Shown piece after piece: positions 50,082 through 57,535 of a DNA stretch of 64,000 nucleotides. How positions within the stretch are numbered: the first letter of the stretch is position 1; each line of letters starts with the position of its first letter. Origin of the DNA: RGIG1995 sp045652425 (lineage in GTDB: Bacteria; Bacillota; Clostridia; Oscillospirales; CAG-272); contig JAZRUG010000007.1 of NCBI GenBank assembly GCA_045652425.1, positions 5,902 to 69,901 of the forward strand, given 5' to 3'. The notes beneath the pieces are model-generated. The model was not told the origin of the DNA. It did not search any database and worked only from the letters and a program-made list of their open reading frames with translations. Both the position numbers and the translations under genes were made by a program.

Positions 50082-50567
50082 ATGCTACAATTAAGACCAT
50101 ACAAAACAAGCGATGCCGAACATATTGTAAGCTGGATAGAGGACGAAAAAGCATTCAGACTTTGGTGCGCCGACAGATTTGAGAATTATCCGCTTTCCCC
50201 CGAAGAATTTAACAAACTGTATCAAAAGAAAAATGATGATTTTTTTGGTATGATTGCAGAAGACGAGGGCAATATCATCGGACATTTATTTATTCAAAGG
50301 CTACAACAAGACAAATACAAATTTGGGCTTATTATCGTTGACAACACACAAAGAGGCAAAGGCTATGGAAAAGGAATGCTTATAGAAGCACTAAACTTTG
50401 CAAAAACAACACTGAAAGCGAAAAGCGTTACGCTATCGGTGTTTGACACCAACGAATCGGCATATAAATGTTACTTAAAATTAGGTTTTAAAGAAACAGG
50501 AAACTTTGTTACCCACACCCTTTGGGGTAAATCTCAAAACTATATTGAACTTGAATTAGTTTTTTAG
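50082..50567 (+). CDS. GNAT-family N-acetyltransferase
   Basis: The 161-residue protein has the GNAT fold with the acetyl-CoA loop R-G-K-G-Y-G-K-G near residue 91 and the late Y-K-C-Y-L-K-L-G-F segment near 129. It resembles RimJ/RimL-like enzymes, with an opening L-R-P-Y-K-T-S-D-A-E. The start at 50082 is supported by AAAGGA 8 bases upstream. The frame stays open through the family B repeat to 49995, but that extension is repeat-derived. It is probably co-transcribed with the oxidoreductase gene 11 bases on. Confidence 0.87.
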   Translation: MLQLRPYKTSDAEHIVSWIEDEKAFRLWCADRFENYPLSPEEFNKLYQKKNDDFFGMIAEDEGNIIGHLFIQRLQQDKYKFGLIIVDNTQRGKGYGKGMLIEALNFAKTTLKAKSVTLSVFDTNESAYKCYLKLGFKETGNFVTHTLWGKSQNYIELELVF

Positions 50568-50578
50568 GAGGAAGGAAT

Positions 50579-51715
50579 ATGTTAAAATTAGGAGTTATAG
50601 GCTGCGGCGAAAGAATGACCGGTGTTATGAAAAAAATCCTCGATGCAGGCGACGTTGTTTTAACCTGTGTATGCGATACGGATATCGAAAAGGTTAAAAC
50701 AAAAAGACTGAACGAAGCTCGTTTTTCAAACGTAAAATATTATACCGATGCCGAAGATATGCTGAATAATGAAAAGCTTGACGGTATATGTATAGGCACA
50801 CGTTGCTCATCACACACGAAATATGCTCTTTTAGTCGCAAAACACAATATACCTATGTTCCTTGAAAAGCCTGTCTGCACAACCTATGAAGACCTTGAAA
50901 AATTGAAAACTATCTCCAATATGGAAAATAAAACAGTCGTATCATTTCCCCTCCGTAACACGAAGCTCGTTACTTTTGTAAAAGAACTGGTTGATTCGGG
51001 TAAGATTGGCAAAATCGAGCATATACAAGCATATAATAACGTTACTTACGCAAGAGGATATTACCACAAGTGGTACAGAGATGAAAATGAAACCGGCGGT
51101 TTGTTCTTACAAAAAGCAACCCATGACCTTGATTACATAAACCATATTTTAAACGGACTGAAGCCGGTAAGATTATGCGCTATGAAGTCAAAACAAATCT
51201 TTAAAGGCAATAAACCTGCAGGGCTGAAATGCGCAGACTGTCCTGATGCAAAACAATGCCCCGAAAGTCCCGAAAACGTATATAAGGCGGGAGATACGCG
51301 TCCAAAAGGTGAATACTGTTGCTTTGCCGTTGACACGGGCAACGAAGACAGCGGAAGTGTTATTATAGAATACGAAAGCGGTATGCACGTCGTTTATTCT
51401 CAAGATTTTATCGTAAGAAACGGAGCGTCAAAGAGAGGCGCACGTCTTATCGGTTATAAAGGCACCATTGAATTTGACTGGTATAAAGATACCGTAACCG
51501 TTTTCAGACACGATACCGACATAGTCGAAACCCATACTTTAGGAAAAACCGGTGGCGCTCATTTCGGCGGCGATACAATTTTAGCAGAGAACTTTGTAAA
51601 AGTAATGTTGGGAGAAGCAGAATCAATAGCCCCCCTCTCCCAAGGAATAAACAGTGCCGCCCTTTGTCTTGCCGCAAGAACATCAGCCGAAGAGTATAAA
51701 TTTATAGAGCTTTAA
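50579..51715 (+). CDS. Gfo/Idh/MocA-family oxidoreductase
   Basis: This 378-residue NAD(P)-dependent sugar or inositol dehydrogenase-like protein has a Rossmann motif (G-V-I-G-C-G-E-R near residue 5) and the catalytic E-K-P motif near residue 98. A cysteine-rich insert (C-A-D-C-P-D-A-K-Q-C-P, about residue 219) suggests a structural metal. AGGAGGAAGG precedes the start. The substrate is unknown. Confidence 0.85.
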   Translation: MLKLGVIGCGERMTGVMKKILDAGDVVLTCVCDTDIEKVKTKRLNEARFSNVKYYTDAEDMLNNEKLDGICIGTRCSSHTKYALLVAKHNIPMFLEKPVCTTYEDLEKLKTISNMENKTVVSFPLRNTKLVTFVKELVDSGKIGKIEHIQAYNNVTYARGYYHKWYRDENETGGLFLQKATHDLDYINHILNGLKPVRLCAMKSKQIFKGNKPAGLKCADCPDAKQCPESPENVYKAGDTRPKGEYCCFAVDTGNEDSGSVIIEYESGMHVVYSQDFIVRNGASKRGARLIGYKGTIEFDWYKDTVTVFRHDTDIVETHTLGKTGGAHFGGDTILAENFVKVMLGEAESIAPLSQGINSAALCLAARTSAEEYKFIEL

Positions 51716-51718
51716 TAA

Positions 51719-51775
51719 TTCCTACTTTCTTTTAAGGAAAGAAAGTAGGAAAAGAAACCTTGCTTCTCGGGTTTG
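51719..51775 (+). repeat. Palindromic repeat, family C
   Basis: The hairpin CCTACTTTCTTT/AAAGAAAGTAGG is followed by a segment ending GGGTTTGTGCC. Related copies lie at 55646, 57447-57534 and 63699-63860, usually next to a REP-like palindrome. Confidence 0.65.
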
Positions 51776-51815
51776 TGCCACTTAATATTGTTTGCACAAA
51801 CTTTACCTCTATATC

Positions 51816-51842
51816 GGTAGTGGATGGCGCCCTCGACGTCCC
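51816..51842 (+). repeat. REP-like palindrome, single copy
   Basis: The GTAG head is followed by TGGATGGCGCC and the arm ending CGACGTCCC. One arm has drifted (TGGATG against CGTCCC), so pairing is weaker than in the other copies. Confidence 0.75.
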
Positions 51843-51867
51843 GCAAAAAGCTAAACCCGCACAAACC

Positions 51868-51908
51868 AAAAATGCTATATGATGCTTTGGTCATCATATA
51901 GCATTTTT
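51868..51908. terminator. Bidirectional terminator between convergent genes
   Basis: A perfect 17-base stem (51868-51884 with 51892-51908) has A and T runs at its ends and includes the methyltransferase stop codon. Confidence 0.85.
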
Positions 51909-52670
51909 ATTTTTGTTATTAGCCCTGCAAACGTAATACCAACGCTCGTCATTCTCCGTATATTCGTCAAACCCGTAGTTTGAATATACCTTAAGAACCT
52001 CAAAGGAAGCGTTTGTCAACATTTCCCGTAACTGTGCATCGGTATACATTCTTTCTCTCTGACTCTCATCAAAGCGCTCGTAAGTACCATTTTTCTTTTC
52101 AACAAAAAAGCTTAAATCAAAATCGCATATCGAAGTTTTTTCATCAAAAGTATTTTGCCAAGCGCACAAAACATTGTCGGACTCAAGGATATACGCATTG
52201 TTACCGTAGATATTTTTGAATTTATAGGGCGTATTCACATCAAAAATAAATAACCCGCCGTCATTCATAAAGTTATTAACAAGCGCAAATGTTTTTTTCA
52301 GCTTTTCTTCGTCGGTTAAGTAGTTTATACTGTCAAGACAGCAAACGACGGCATCGACGGTTCCATACAGGTCAAGCTCACTCATATCCTGATTCAAAAA
52401 CAGAATACTCTGCTCGGTGTCATAAGCCTTGTTCTGCGCTTCCATAAGCATTTCCGCCGACAAGTCAACGCCGATTACTTCATATCCGAGCTTTGACAAT
52501 TCAACTGACATACTGCCCGTTCCGCAAGCCAAGTCAAGCACAAGCTTTGTTTCTATCTTGCCGAACTTGTCGATTACTTTCTTTAAAAATTCCGCCCATG
52601 CAGTATAATCGACCTCGGGATTAAGCGCATCATAAAATGAAGCCAAGGCCTCATACTGTTTGTATTTCAT
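51894..52670 (-). CDS. Class I SAM-dependent methyltransferase
   Basis: The 258-residue protein has motif I V-L-D-L-A-C-G-T-G-S near residue 42 and a following G-V-D-L-S-A-E-M-L acidic loop, typical of small-molecule methyltransferases. The substrate is unknown. It is the last gene of a queT-lplA-methyltransferase unit, 12 bases after lplA. Confidence 0.87.
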   Translation of the reverse strand: MKYKQYEALASFYDALNPEVDYTAWAEFLKKVIDKFGKIETKLVLDLACGTGSMSVELSKLGYEVIGVDLSAEMLMEAQNKAYDTEQSILFLNQDMSELDLYGTVDAVVCCLDSINYLTDEEKLKKTFALVNNFMNDGGLFIFDVNTPYKFKNIYGNNAYILESDNVLCAWQNTFDEKTSICDFDLSFFVEKKNGTYERFDESQRERMYTDAQLREMLTNASFEVLKVYSNYGFDEYTENDERWYYVCRANNKNKNAI

Positions 52671-52682
52671 ACCAACATCCTC

Positions 52683-53666
52683 TTATGACAGCAAAAGCGA
52701 AACAAAATCATCGGCAGTCATTCCCGATATACATTCGCCTACCAAGCTGCCGTCGAGTTTGTTTTTCAAAGCATCTGTTTCAAATTTTGTATCTGTCAAT
52801 ATATTTTCTATTTCAGTAACGTCTTTAACACCAAAAAAGTCGCCCGATATTTTAATATCCTTAAGAATACCGCCCTCAACCGTTAATTCGACAGCAACCG
52901 AGCCGAAATCATATCTTTTCTTTTTCTGAACCGAAAGTTCTTTCGACTTACCGAAATTCCAATCCCAAGTTGAATATTTTTCGTCTGCAAGCTTTTGGGT
53001 AGCCGCTATGTCTTCCTCGGTAAGATTTACAACTTCCGATTCTGTTTCTTTCGCTACGTAATTTTCAAGATAGTCCATAAACTCGGTAACAGACATATCG
53101 GTATTCAAAAAGTCCTTGATGTTACCGACTCTGTTACGTACGCTTTTTATACCCTTTGACTTTATTTTTTCGGGATCAACCCTTAGAGCGCCCGAAAGCA
53201 TGGAAAGGTCAGCCGAATAAAGCAGAGTGCCGTGATGGAGCGTTTTGCCGTTATATGAGCATTGAGCGTTGCCCGAAATTTTCTGATCACCTATCATAAT
53301 GTCATTTCTGCCCGAAAGACATACGTTTTCGATGCCAAGAGATTTCAAAGCCTCTATTATGGGCTTGGTGAAACGCGCAAAGTCAAGAACCGCCTTTTCG
53401 GTCTCGGGTACGATAAAGGAAAAATTAATATTTCCAATGTCGTGAAAAACAGCTCCCCCACCGGTAAGACGACGAACGACCTTAATGTTGTTTTTTTCTA
53501 CGTAATCAACGTCAAGCTCGGCGTAGGCATTTTGATTTTTGCCGATAATGACCGCTCTGTCATTACGCCAAAGCATAAATATGTTACCGTTTTTTGAGTC
53601 AAGCAGATATTGCTCGAGGGCTAAATTAAAATATGCGTCGGTACTGTTGTTTTTAAATATAACCAT
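52683..53666 (-). CDS. lplA: Lipoate-protein ligase
   Basis: The 327-residue enzyme attaches free lipoate to carrier domains such as glycine-cleavage H protein. R-R-L-T-G-G-G-A-V-F-H-D near residue 70, G-D-Q-K-I-S-G-N-A-Q with the catalytic lysine near 133 and H-H-G-T-L-L near 150 are diagnostic, and the C-terminal accessory domain is present. Its start overlaps the queT stop. Confidence 0.93.
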   Translation of the reverse strand: MVIFKNNSTDAYFNLALEQYLLDSKNGNIFMLWRNDRAVIIGKNQNAYAELDVDYVEKNNIKVVRRLTGGGAVFHDIGNINFSFIVPETEKAVLDFARFTKPIIEALKSLGIENVCLSGRNDIMIGDQKISGNAQCSYNGKTLHHGTLLYSADLSMLSGALRVDPEKIKSKGIKSVRNRVGNIKDFLNTDMSVTEFMDYLENYVAKETESEVVNLTEEDIAATQKLADEKYSTWDWNFGKSKELSVQKKKRYDFGSVAVELTVEGGILKDIKISGDFFGVKDVTEIENILTDTKFETDALKNKLDGSLVGECISGMTADDFVSLLLS

Positions 53667-54208
53667 TATTTCACCTTTATTTTATCTTTGATTTTATCCA
53701 GAATAAACGAAAGCGGAATGCCGAGTCCGTAACAAGCGATAAGCTGGCCCAAACCAACCGTCAGGGCATTGAATAAAAAGATTGTATAGAAGCTACCCTC
53801 TCCGTTTTGTGTGGTAGAAAGCGCAAGCACAAGACCGATAACAACAGCATTTGTAAGTACGGGCGGAAGCGGAGCCAACCATCTGCCTGCCTTTCCGAGT
53901 CTGTTGCAAAGGTTTGTCAAAAGAGCCGCCAAAAGCGTTGCCAGGCTACCGAATATTACGTCAAGAATAACAATATTCGGGCTGAAGAAGTTTGAAATAA
54001 GACACCCGATAAAAAGTCCCAATACAGCCTCGGGCATAAAGAAAGGCAATATAGTTAAAGCCTCTGAAATTCTTATTTGAAGATAACCGAAAGAAAACGG
54101 ATATATGACTAAAGTTACGGCTGCATATAACGCCGCGACAATTGCCGCCCTCGTTAAGTAGTGCGTAACCCCCCTTATTTTCTTCCCTTTTTCAATTTTG
54201 TCAATCAT
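53666..54208 (-). CDS. QueT-family ECF substrate-binding membrane protein
   Basis: The 180-residue membrane protein with about five or six helices has the QueT/COG4708 opening (L-T-R-A-A-I-V-A-A-L-Y-A-A-V-T near residue 18) and Q-I-R-I-S-E-A-L-T-I-L-P near residue 44. QueT proteins are thought to import queuosine precursors with an ECF energy module encoded elsewhere. The leader is too short for a preQ1 riboswitch. Co-transcription with lplA leaves open a lipoate-related role. Confidence 0.85.
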   Translation of the reverse strand: MIDKIEKGKKIRGVTHYLTRAAIVAALYAAVTLVIYPFSFGYLQIRISEALTILPFFMPEAVLGLFIGCLISNFFSPNIVILDVIFGSLATLLAALLTNLCNRLGKAGRWLAPLPPVLTNAVVIGLVLALSTTQNGEGSFYTIFLFNALTVGLGQLIACYGLGIPLSFILDKIKDKIKVK

Positions 54209-54239
54209 AGTAGAACGTCCTCCTATTATTAATATCTAT

Positions 54240-54267
54240 ATTATACCATATATAAGAGAAATATCAA
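54240..54267 (-). promoter_or_regulatory. Promoter of queT-lplA-methyltransferase
   Basis: TTGATA (54262-54267) and TATAAT (54240-54245) are 16 bases apart, with TGG before the -10. Confidence 0.7.
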
Positions 54268-54281
54268 GTAAATTTTATGTG

Positions 54282-54310
54282 TTGACATTGCTTTTTTTAG
54301 ATGATAAAAT
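54282..54310 (+). promoter_or_regulatory. Promoter of the second DUF559 gene
   Basis: TTGACA (54282-54287) and TAAAAT (54305-54310) are 17 bases apart. Confidence 0.6.
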
Positions 54311-54333
54311 ATAGGATAAGAATTAAACATTGT

Positions 54334-54364
54334 ACCTTCTCCGTTAAAATGTAAAACGACGGAA
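54334..54364 (+). repeat. Possible truncated family B repeat
   Basis: TACCTTCTCCG is the left half of a family B head, and CGACGGA lies 14 bases later. The rest of the element is missing. Confidence 0.4.
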
Positions 54365-54387
54365 AATTGATTAATATAGAGGAAATT

Positions 54388-54753
54388 ATGATACCATACA
54401 ATCCAAAAACCAAGAAGGATGCTCAAGAACTGCGAAGAAATATGACGGCGAAAGAAAAAAATTTATGGTATAAATTATTAAAAAGACTTCCGATTACGGC
54501 AAAAAGACAACACAGAATTGAAAACTATATAGTGGATTTTTATATACCCGAAAAGAAAATTGTTATTGAACTTGATGGCAGTCAGCATTTAATGGAAGAA
54601 AATAAAACAGCTGATAAAACAAGAGATAAAACATTATCAGAATGGGGAATAACTGTTATTCGTATTCCAAATAAGATTATAAATGATGATTTTAATAAAG
54701 TTTGTAATTGGCTTTTGAAAGAGCTAAAAATTGATTGTTCGGAATTAAAATAA
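54388..54753 (+). CDS. DUF559-domain protein, probable Vsr/PD-(D/E)XK-type endonuclease fold
   Basis: The 121-residue protein is a paralogue of the one at 45616. It shares L-R-R-N-M-T-A-K-E-K-N-L-W-Y near residue 14 and I-V-D-F-Y-I-P-E-K-K-I-V-I-E-L-D-G-S-Q-H near residue 50 but is clearly diverged elsewhere, so the two were not copied recently. The start at 54388 has AGAGGAAATT before it; a TTG 7 codons upstream is unlikely. It lies between a partial and a complete family B repeat. Confidence 0.85.
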   Translation: MIPYNPKTKKDAQELRRNMTAKEKNLWYKLLKRLPITAKRQHRIENYIVDFYIPEKKIVIELDGSQHLMEENKTADKTRDKTLSEWGITVIRIPNKIINDDFNKVCNWLLKELKIDCSELK

Positions 54754-54766
54754 TATTTGGCAAGGA

Positions 54767-54849
54767 CGACCTCATCCGTCTCGGCAGCAAAGTAATATGA
54801 TAAATGAGGTTTGTACACTGCCTCGACACCTTCTCCCACCGGAGAAGGT
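54767..54849 (-). repeat. Palindromic repeat, family B, copy 3
   Basis: It has the same head, inner stem (GTCGAGGCAG/CTGCCGAGAC) and tail as copy 2, but in the opposite orientation and with a different loop. It lies 14 bases after the DUF559 stop. Confidence 0.8.
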
Positions 54850-54953
54850 CTTTGTTGGAGCAAATTCTTTGAACACTTGATAAAAAAATATAATTTATAG
54901 TTCAGAAAATATGTTTAGAATATAAAAAGCAAAAGAGAAAGATTAGACATCGT

Positions 54954-55037
54954 ACCTTCTCCGGTGGGAGAAGGTGGCTCACCGCCAATTAATATTCAAT
55001 TATTACAAAGCTTTATGCGGTGAGTCGGATGAGGTCG
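54954..55037 (+). repeat. Palindromic repeat, family B, copy 4
   Basis: The inner stem is GGCTCACCGC/GCGGTGAGTC, all 10 positions paired (one G-U). Head and tail match the other copies. Copies 3 and 4 point away from each other across a 104-base AT-rich spacer. Confidence 0.8.
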
Positions 55038-55075
55038 TTAATAACAAACTTAAACACATAAAAGAAGGTGATTGT

Positions 55076-55630
55076 TTGAACAGAGTATATATCGTAGACG
55101 TGCGCCCACTGCTCAATGAAGAAGTGTATAAATACTATTACGAAAGAGTAGGCGAATACAGACAAAAGAAAGCTGATAAACTGATTTCGCCTATAAGTAA
55201 AGCGCAGTCTGTAGGTGTCGGCGCAGTTTTAAGATTTGCCATTGAAGACTGTACCGATTATAACTTTGATAACCTTTCATTTTACGAAGACGAAAAAGGA
55301 AAACCGAAAGTTAAAGACGATATATTTTATTTCAGCCTGTCACATTCCGGTAATTACGCAGTATGCGCAATATCCAATACCCCTATCGGCGTTGATATCG
55401 AAGAAGATAAAGAACTCCCCGAAAGAATAAAAAAACGCTTTGCGAAAGACGTAACCGAATGGACAAAAAGAGAAGCAAAAGGTAAACTTACAGGCAACGG
55501 CTTTTTTGATAATACCCCCGACAAATATATCTATACCCACAAAAAAACAGACGGTATGTTGATAACCGTCTGTTCAGATAAAGAAACTACCGATTTTTTA
55601 TATTATCATCTTCCCTACCCTTGTAATTAA
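55076..55630 (+). CDS. 4'-phosphopantetheinyl transferase superfamily protein
   Basis: The 184-residue Sfp-type protein would load phosphopantetheine onto carrier proteins. F-S-L-S-H-S-G-N-Y-A-V-C-A near residue 85 and G-V-D-I-E-E near 104 bind CoA and magnesium, followed by E-W-T-K-R-E-A-K-G-K near 125. I place the start at TTG (55076) after AAGGTG; the frame is open to 54974 only because it runs through repeat copy 4. No carrier-protein or NRPS/PKS gene is nearby. Confidence 0.85.
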   Translation: MNRVYIVDVRPLLNEEVYKYYYERVGEYRQKKADKLISPISKAQSVGVGAVLRFAIEDCTDYNFDNLSFYEDEKGKPKVKDDIFYFSLSHSGNYAVCAISNTPIGVDIEEDKELPERIKKRFAKDVTEWTKREAKGKLTGNGFFDNTPDKYIYTHKKTDGMLITVCSDKETTDFLYYHLPYPCN

Positions 55631-55643
55631 GGGTAGTTTTTTT
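55615..55643 (+). terminator. Terminator of the PPTase gene
   Basis: A perfect 8-base stem (55615-55622 with 55629-55636) includes the stop codon and is followed by seven T. Confidence 0.85.
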
Positions 55644-55645
55644 CC

Positions 55646-55696
55646 GCTTTCTTTCGAAGAAAGCTTGGCAAAGAACTTGACTCTCTGGATTTGTAC
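55646..55696 (+). repeat. Palindromic repeat, family C
   Basis: The hairpin GCTTTCTTTCG/AAGAAAGC is followed by TTGGCAAAGAACTTGACTC and a TTTGTAC end, as in the copies near 57.5 and 63.7 kb. Confidence 0.65.
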
Positions 55697-55734
55697 GACC
55701 TTTTTCCATTATTCAAAGTTTTTGAGGGTATGGG

Positions 55735-55758
55735 AACTTTTTTCAAAAAGTTCCCATA
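55735..55758. other. Hairpin after the anti-sigma gene
   Basis: The inverted repeat ATGGGAAC/GTTCCCAT lies just past the 3' end of the anti-sigma gene. Flanking A and T runs extend the pairing. It lacks a clear T-run on the minus strand. Confidence 0.5.
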
Positions 55759-55765
55759 AAAAAAC

Positions 55766-56500
55766 TCAAACATTCCAATTAAACAATAAATCAAAATACT
55801 CTTCGATTTCCTTAAGCGAAGTATCGCAAGTATACATACAGCTATATTTTATATTTTCAAACTCTTCAAACACTCCATAATACAGTAAAAATTTATCATC
55901 TACAGCAAAAATTGAAAAGTTATATAATTCATTTTCACCGTTATACATTTCAACGTGATAACCAAATCCGGAATATCCTCTTGAGCTTACCGGCGAATTG
56001 CCCTTTAATTGCTTAACTTTTGACAATATTTCTTCAATTTTATAAAACGTCTTTTTATCTCCTGTTTTTCCACTTGTAATAATTATCTTATCTACGGAAG
56101 AATAATCAAACTTTGAAAAATCCAATTCTTCTTCAACAGGATAGGTTATCGGCGTATATTCTGGCGTTTCAAGATACGGATATACGTACTGTTCTGTTTC
56201 TTCTGCTTGACCGTTAAATATTTTTATTATTCTATCACGTATAGGTTCAGCAACCGCGCATACGGTAGTAAACGTCAACAAAACAGCTACACAAGCGAAA
56301 ATTGCTACCCTTACTGGATAAAAAAACAATTTACGTGTATGAATCTGCTGTGATACATTAAGCTTTTCAAGCGTTTTAGCCTTTATTCTTTTCACCGTCT
56401 CATCTTTCAACGGGTAATCAACATCTATACTGCTGTTATATACCTTTAATTCGTTTTCCTCCGAAAGACGATTTAAGGCATATTTTATTTTATTTTGCAT
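55766..56500 (-). CDS. Putative membrane anti-sigma factor
   Basis: This 244-residue protein has a cytoplasmic N-terminal part (residues 1-62), one membrane helix (about 64-86) and an extracytoplasmic domain with many tyrosines. The gene overlaps the ECF sigma gene by 11 bases, the usual arrangement for a sigma/anti-sigma pair. I do not see a clear zinc-binding anti-sigma motif (H-x3-C-x2-C), so the assignment rests on context and topology. Confidence 0.7.
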   Translation of the reverse strand: MQNKIKYALNRLSEENELKVYNSSIDVDYPLKDETVKRIKAKTLEKLNVSQQIHTRKLFFYPVRVAIFACVAVLLTFTTVCAVAEPIRDRIIKIFNGQAEETEQYVYPYLETPEYTPITYPVEEELDFSKFDYSSVDKIIITSGKTGDKKTFYKIEEILSKVKQLKGNSPVSSRGYSGFGYHVEMYNGENELYNFSIFAVDDKFLLYYGVFEEFENIKYSCMYTCDTSLKEIEEYFDLLFNWNV

Positions 56501-57050
56501 CGAAATAACCTCCCAGCACAGTTTTCAATTTTTTTAAAGTCCGTAACAAACGCTTTTGAACCGCATTTGGAGAAATTCTCATTTTATTTGCTATTTCTGC
56601 AACGGTTTCGTTAAGATAAAAACGTCGGAAAATTATTGTTCTGTTTGGTTCTTTTAAATTAAAAACTGCTTTAAAAATTTCTTCTTGCTCTTCTTTTTGT
56701 ATGTAATATCTGCTTGTATCTTCTTCATCATCTTGTATTTCCGGAAAATCATCAACATTCAACAAAACAACGTTATTTGCAGTTAATTGCCTAAACTTAT
56801 CTGTTGCCGTGTTTTTTGAAATAACTGCAATAAAGGTTTTGATTGAACTTTTTTCAAAGTCGTAATAATCCAAACTCTTGTAAAGCTTTACAAAAGCATC
56901 GCTGACAGTCTCTTCTATATCTTCTTTGGTTGCAACCATATAAAGCTTTTTGTATACAATTGAATAAACAAATCCCATATATTCGTCCATTAGCTCTTGC
57001 AATAATAGTTCGGGGGATTCTTTGAGTTCAAATAATTTTTTATTCTTCAA
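56490..57050 (-). CDS. ECF-type RNA polymerase sigma factor
   Basis: The 186-residue protein has sigma region 2 (Y-S-I-V-Y-K-K-L, D-I-E-E-T-V-S-D-A-F-V-K-L-Y-K near residue 45, and K-N-T-A-T-D-K-F-R-Q-L) and region 4 with the HTH (E-I-A-N-K-M-R-I-S-P-N-A-V-Q-K-R near 155). The start is a TTG preceded by AGGA. Its partner downstream should hold it inactive at the membrane until a signal arrives. The signal is unknown. Confidence 0.88.
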   Translation of the reverse strand: MKNKKLFELKESPELLLQELMDEYMGFVYSIVYKKLYMVATKEDIEETVSDAFVKLYKSLDYYDFEKSSIKTFIAVISKNTATDKFRQLTANNVVLLNVDDFPEIQDDEEDTSRYYIQKEEQEEIFKAVFNLKEPNRTIIFRRFYLNETVAEIANKMRISPNAVQKRLLRTLKKLKTVLGGYFDAK

Positions 57051-57162
57051 CTATGTGTCCTCGCATTTTTGAAAGTCTTTCATTAATTATATTCGAAACA
57101 AACGTTACATTTCAGCCGTTTTTTATAAATTTTTTTACTGCACAAAATAAAAAACATAAAAA

Positions 57163-57186
57163 CGTGGACCTTTTTGAAAGTCCACG
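57163..57186. other. Hairpin upstream of the sigma gene
   Basis: A perfect 7-base inverted repeat CGTGGAC/GTCCACG has a 10-base loop. No T run follows. It marks the start of a 370-base repeat cluster between the sigma gene and murC. Confidence 0.5.
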
Positions 57187-57215
57187 CCATAGAATAATAA
57201 ATTTATTTGTCTTTT

Positions 57216-57241
57216 GCGGCGGCACCAAGGCACCGCCCTAC
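57216..57241 (-). repeat. REP-like palindrome variant
   Basis: On the minus strand a GTAG head is followed by GGCGGTGCC, TTG and GTGCCGCC. It shares the GTAGGG foot with the main REP family but has a different stem. Confidence 0.55.
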
Positions 57242-57281
57242 AATATAGATATAATGTTTGTGCAAACATTGCTGATACATT

Positions 57282-57421
57282 GGTAGGGGACGGCGCCCTC
57301 GACGTCCCATTGTAAATAAAAAAATTTTAACATATTATAATTGGGGAATAAAAAACAAAAGAACTTTTATTTGAGCAAATTGTTTGTATTTTTTGGGACG
57401 TCGAGGGCGCCGTCCCCTACC
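57282..57421. repeat. Inverted REP pair (BIME-like element)
   Basis: Two REP copies (57282-57308 forward, 57395-57421 reverse), each with GTAG at the foot, enclose an 86-base AT-rich spacer. A near-identical element lies inverted at the right edge of the window. Confidence 0.85.
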
Positions 57422-57446
57422 GCACGTGGTTTTGTTCGCACAAACC

Positions 57447-57534
57447 AAGAGAGGCAAGTTCTTTGCTAAGCTTTCTCCGAAAGAAAGCGTCAAGTTTTCT
57501 TTGCTTACTTTCTTTCCTTAAAAGAAAGTAAGGG
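57447..57534 (-). repeat. Palindromic repeats, family C, after murC
   Basis: Read on the minus strand, CTTACTTTCTTT/AAAGAAAGTAAG and CTTTCTTTCGGAGAAAG hairpins are followed by a segment with AAGAACTTGCCTCTC. The block abuts the murC stop codon. Confidence 0.65.
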
Positions 57535-57535
57535 T

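Noticed and set aside
54209..54245. Possible preQ1 riboswitch before queT
   Set aside because: The leader from the promoter is only about 30 bases, too short, and lacks the A-rich tail motif.
49814..55037. CRISPR array as the source of the repeated palindromes
   Set aside because: Copies are few, far apart, in both orientations, without regular spacers, and no cas gene is present.
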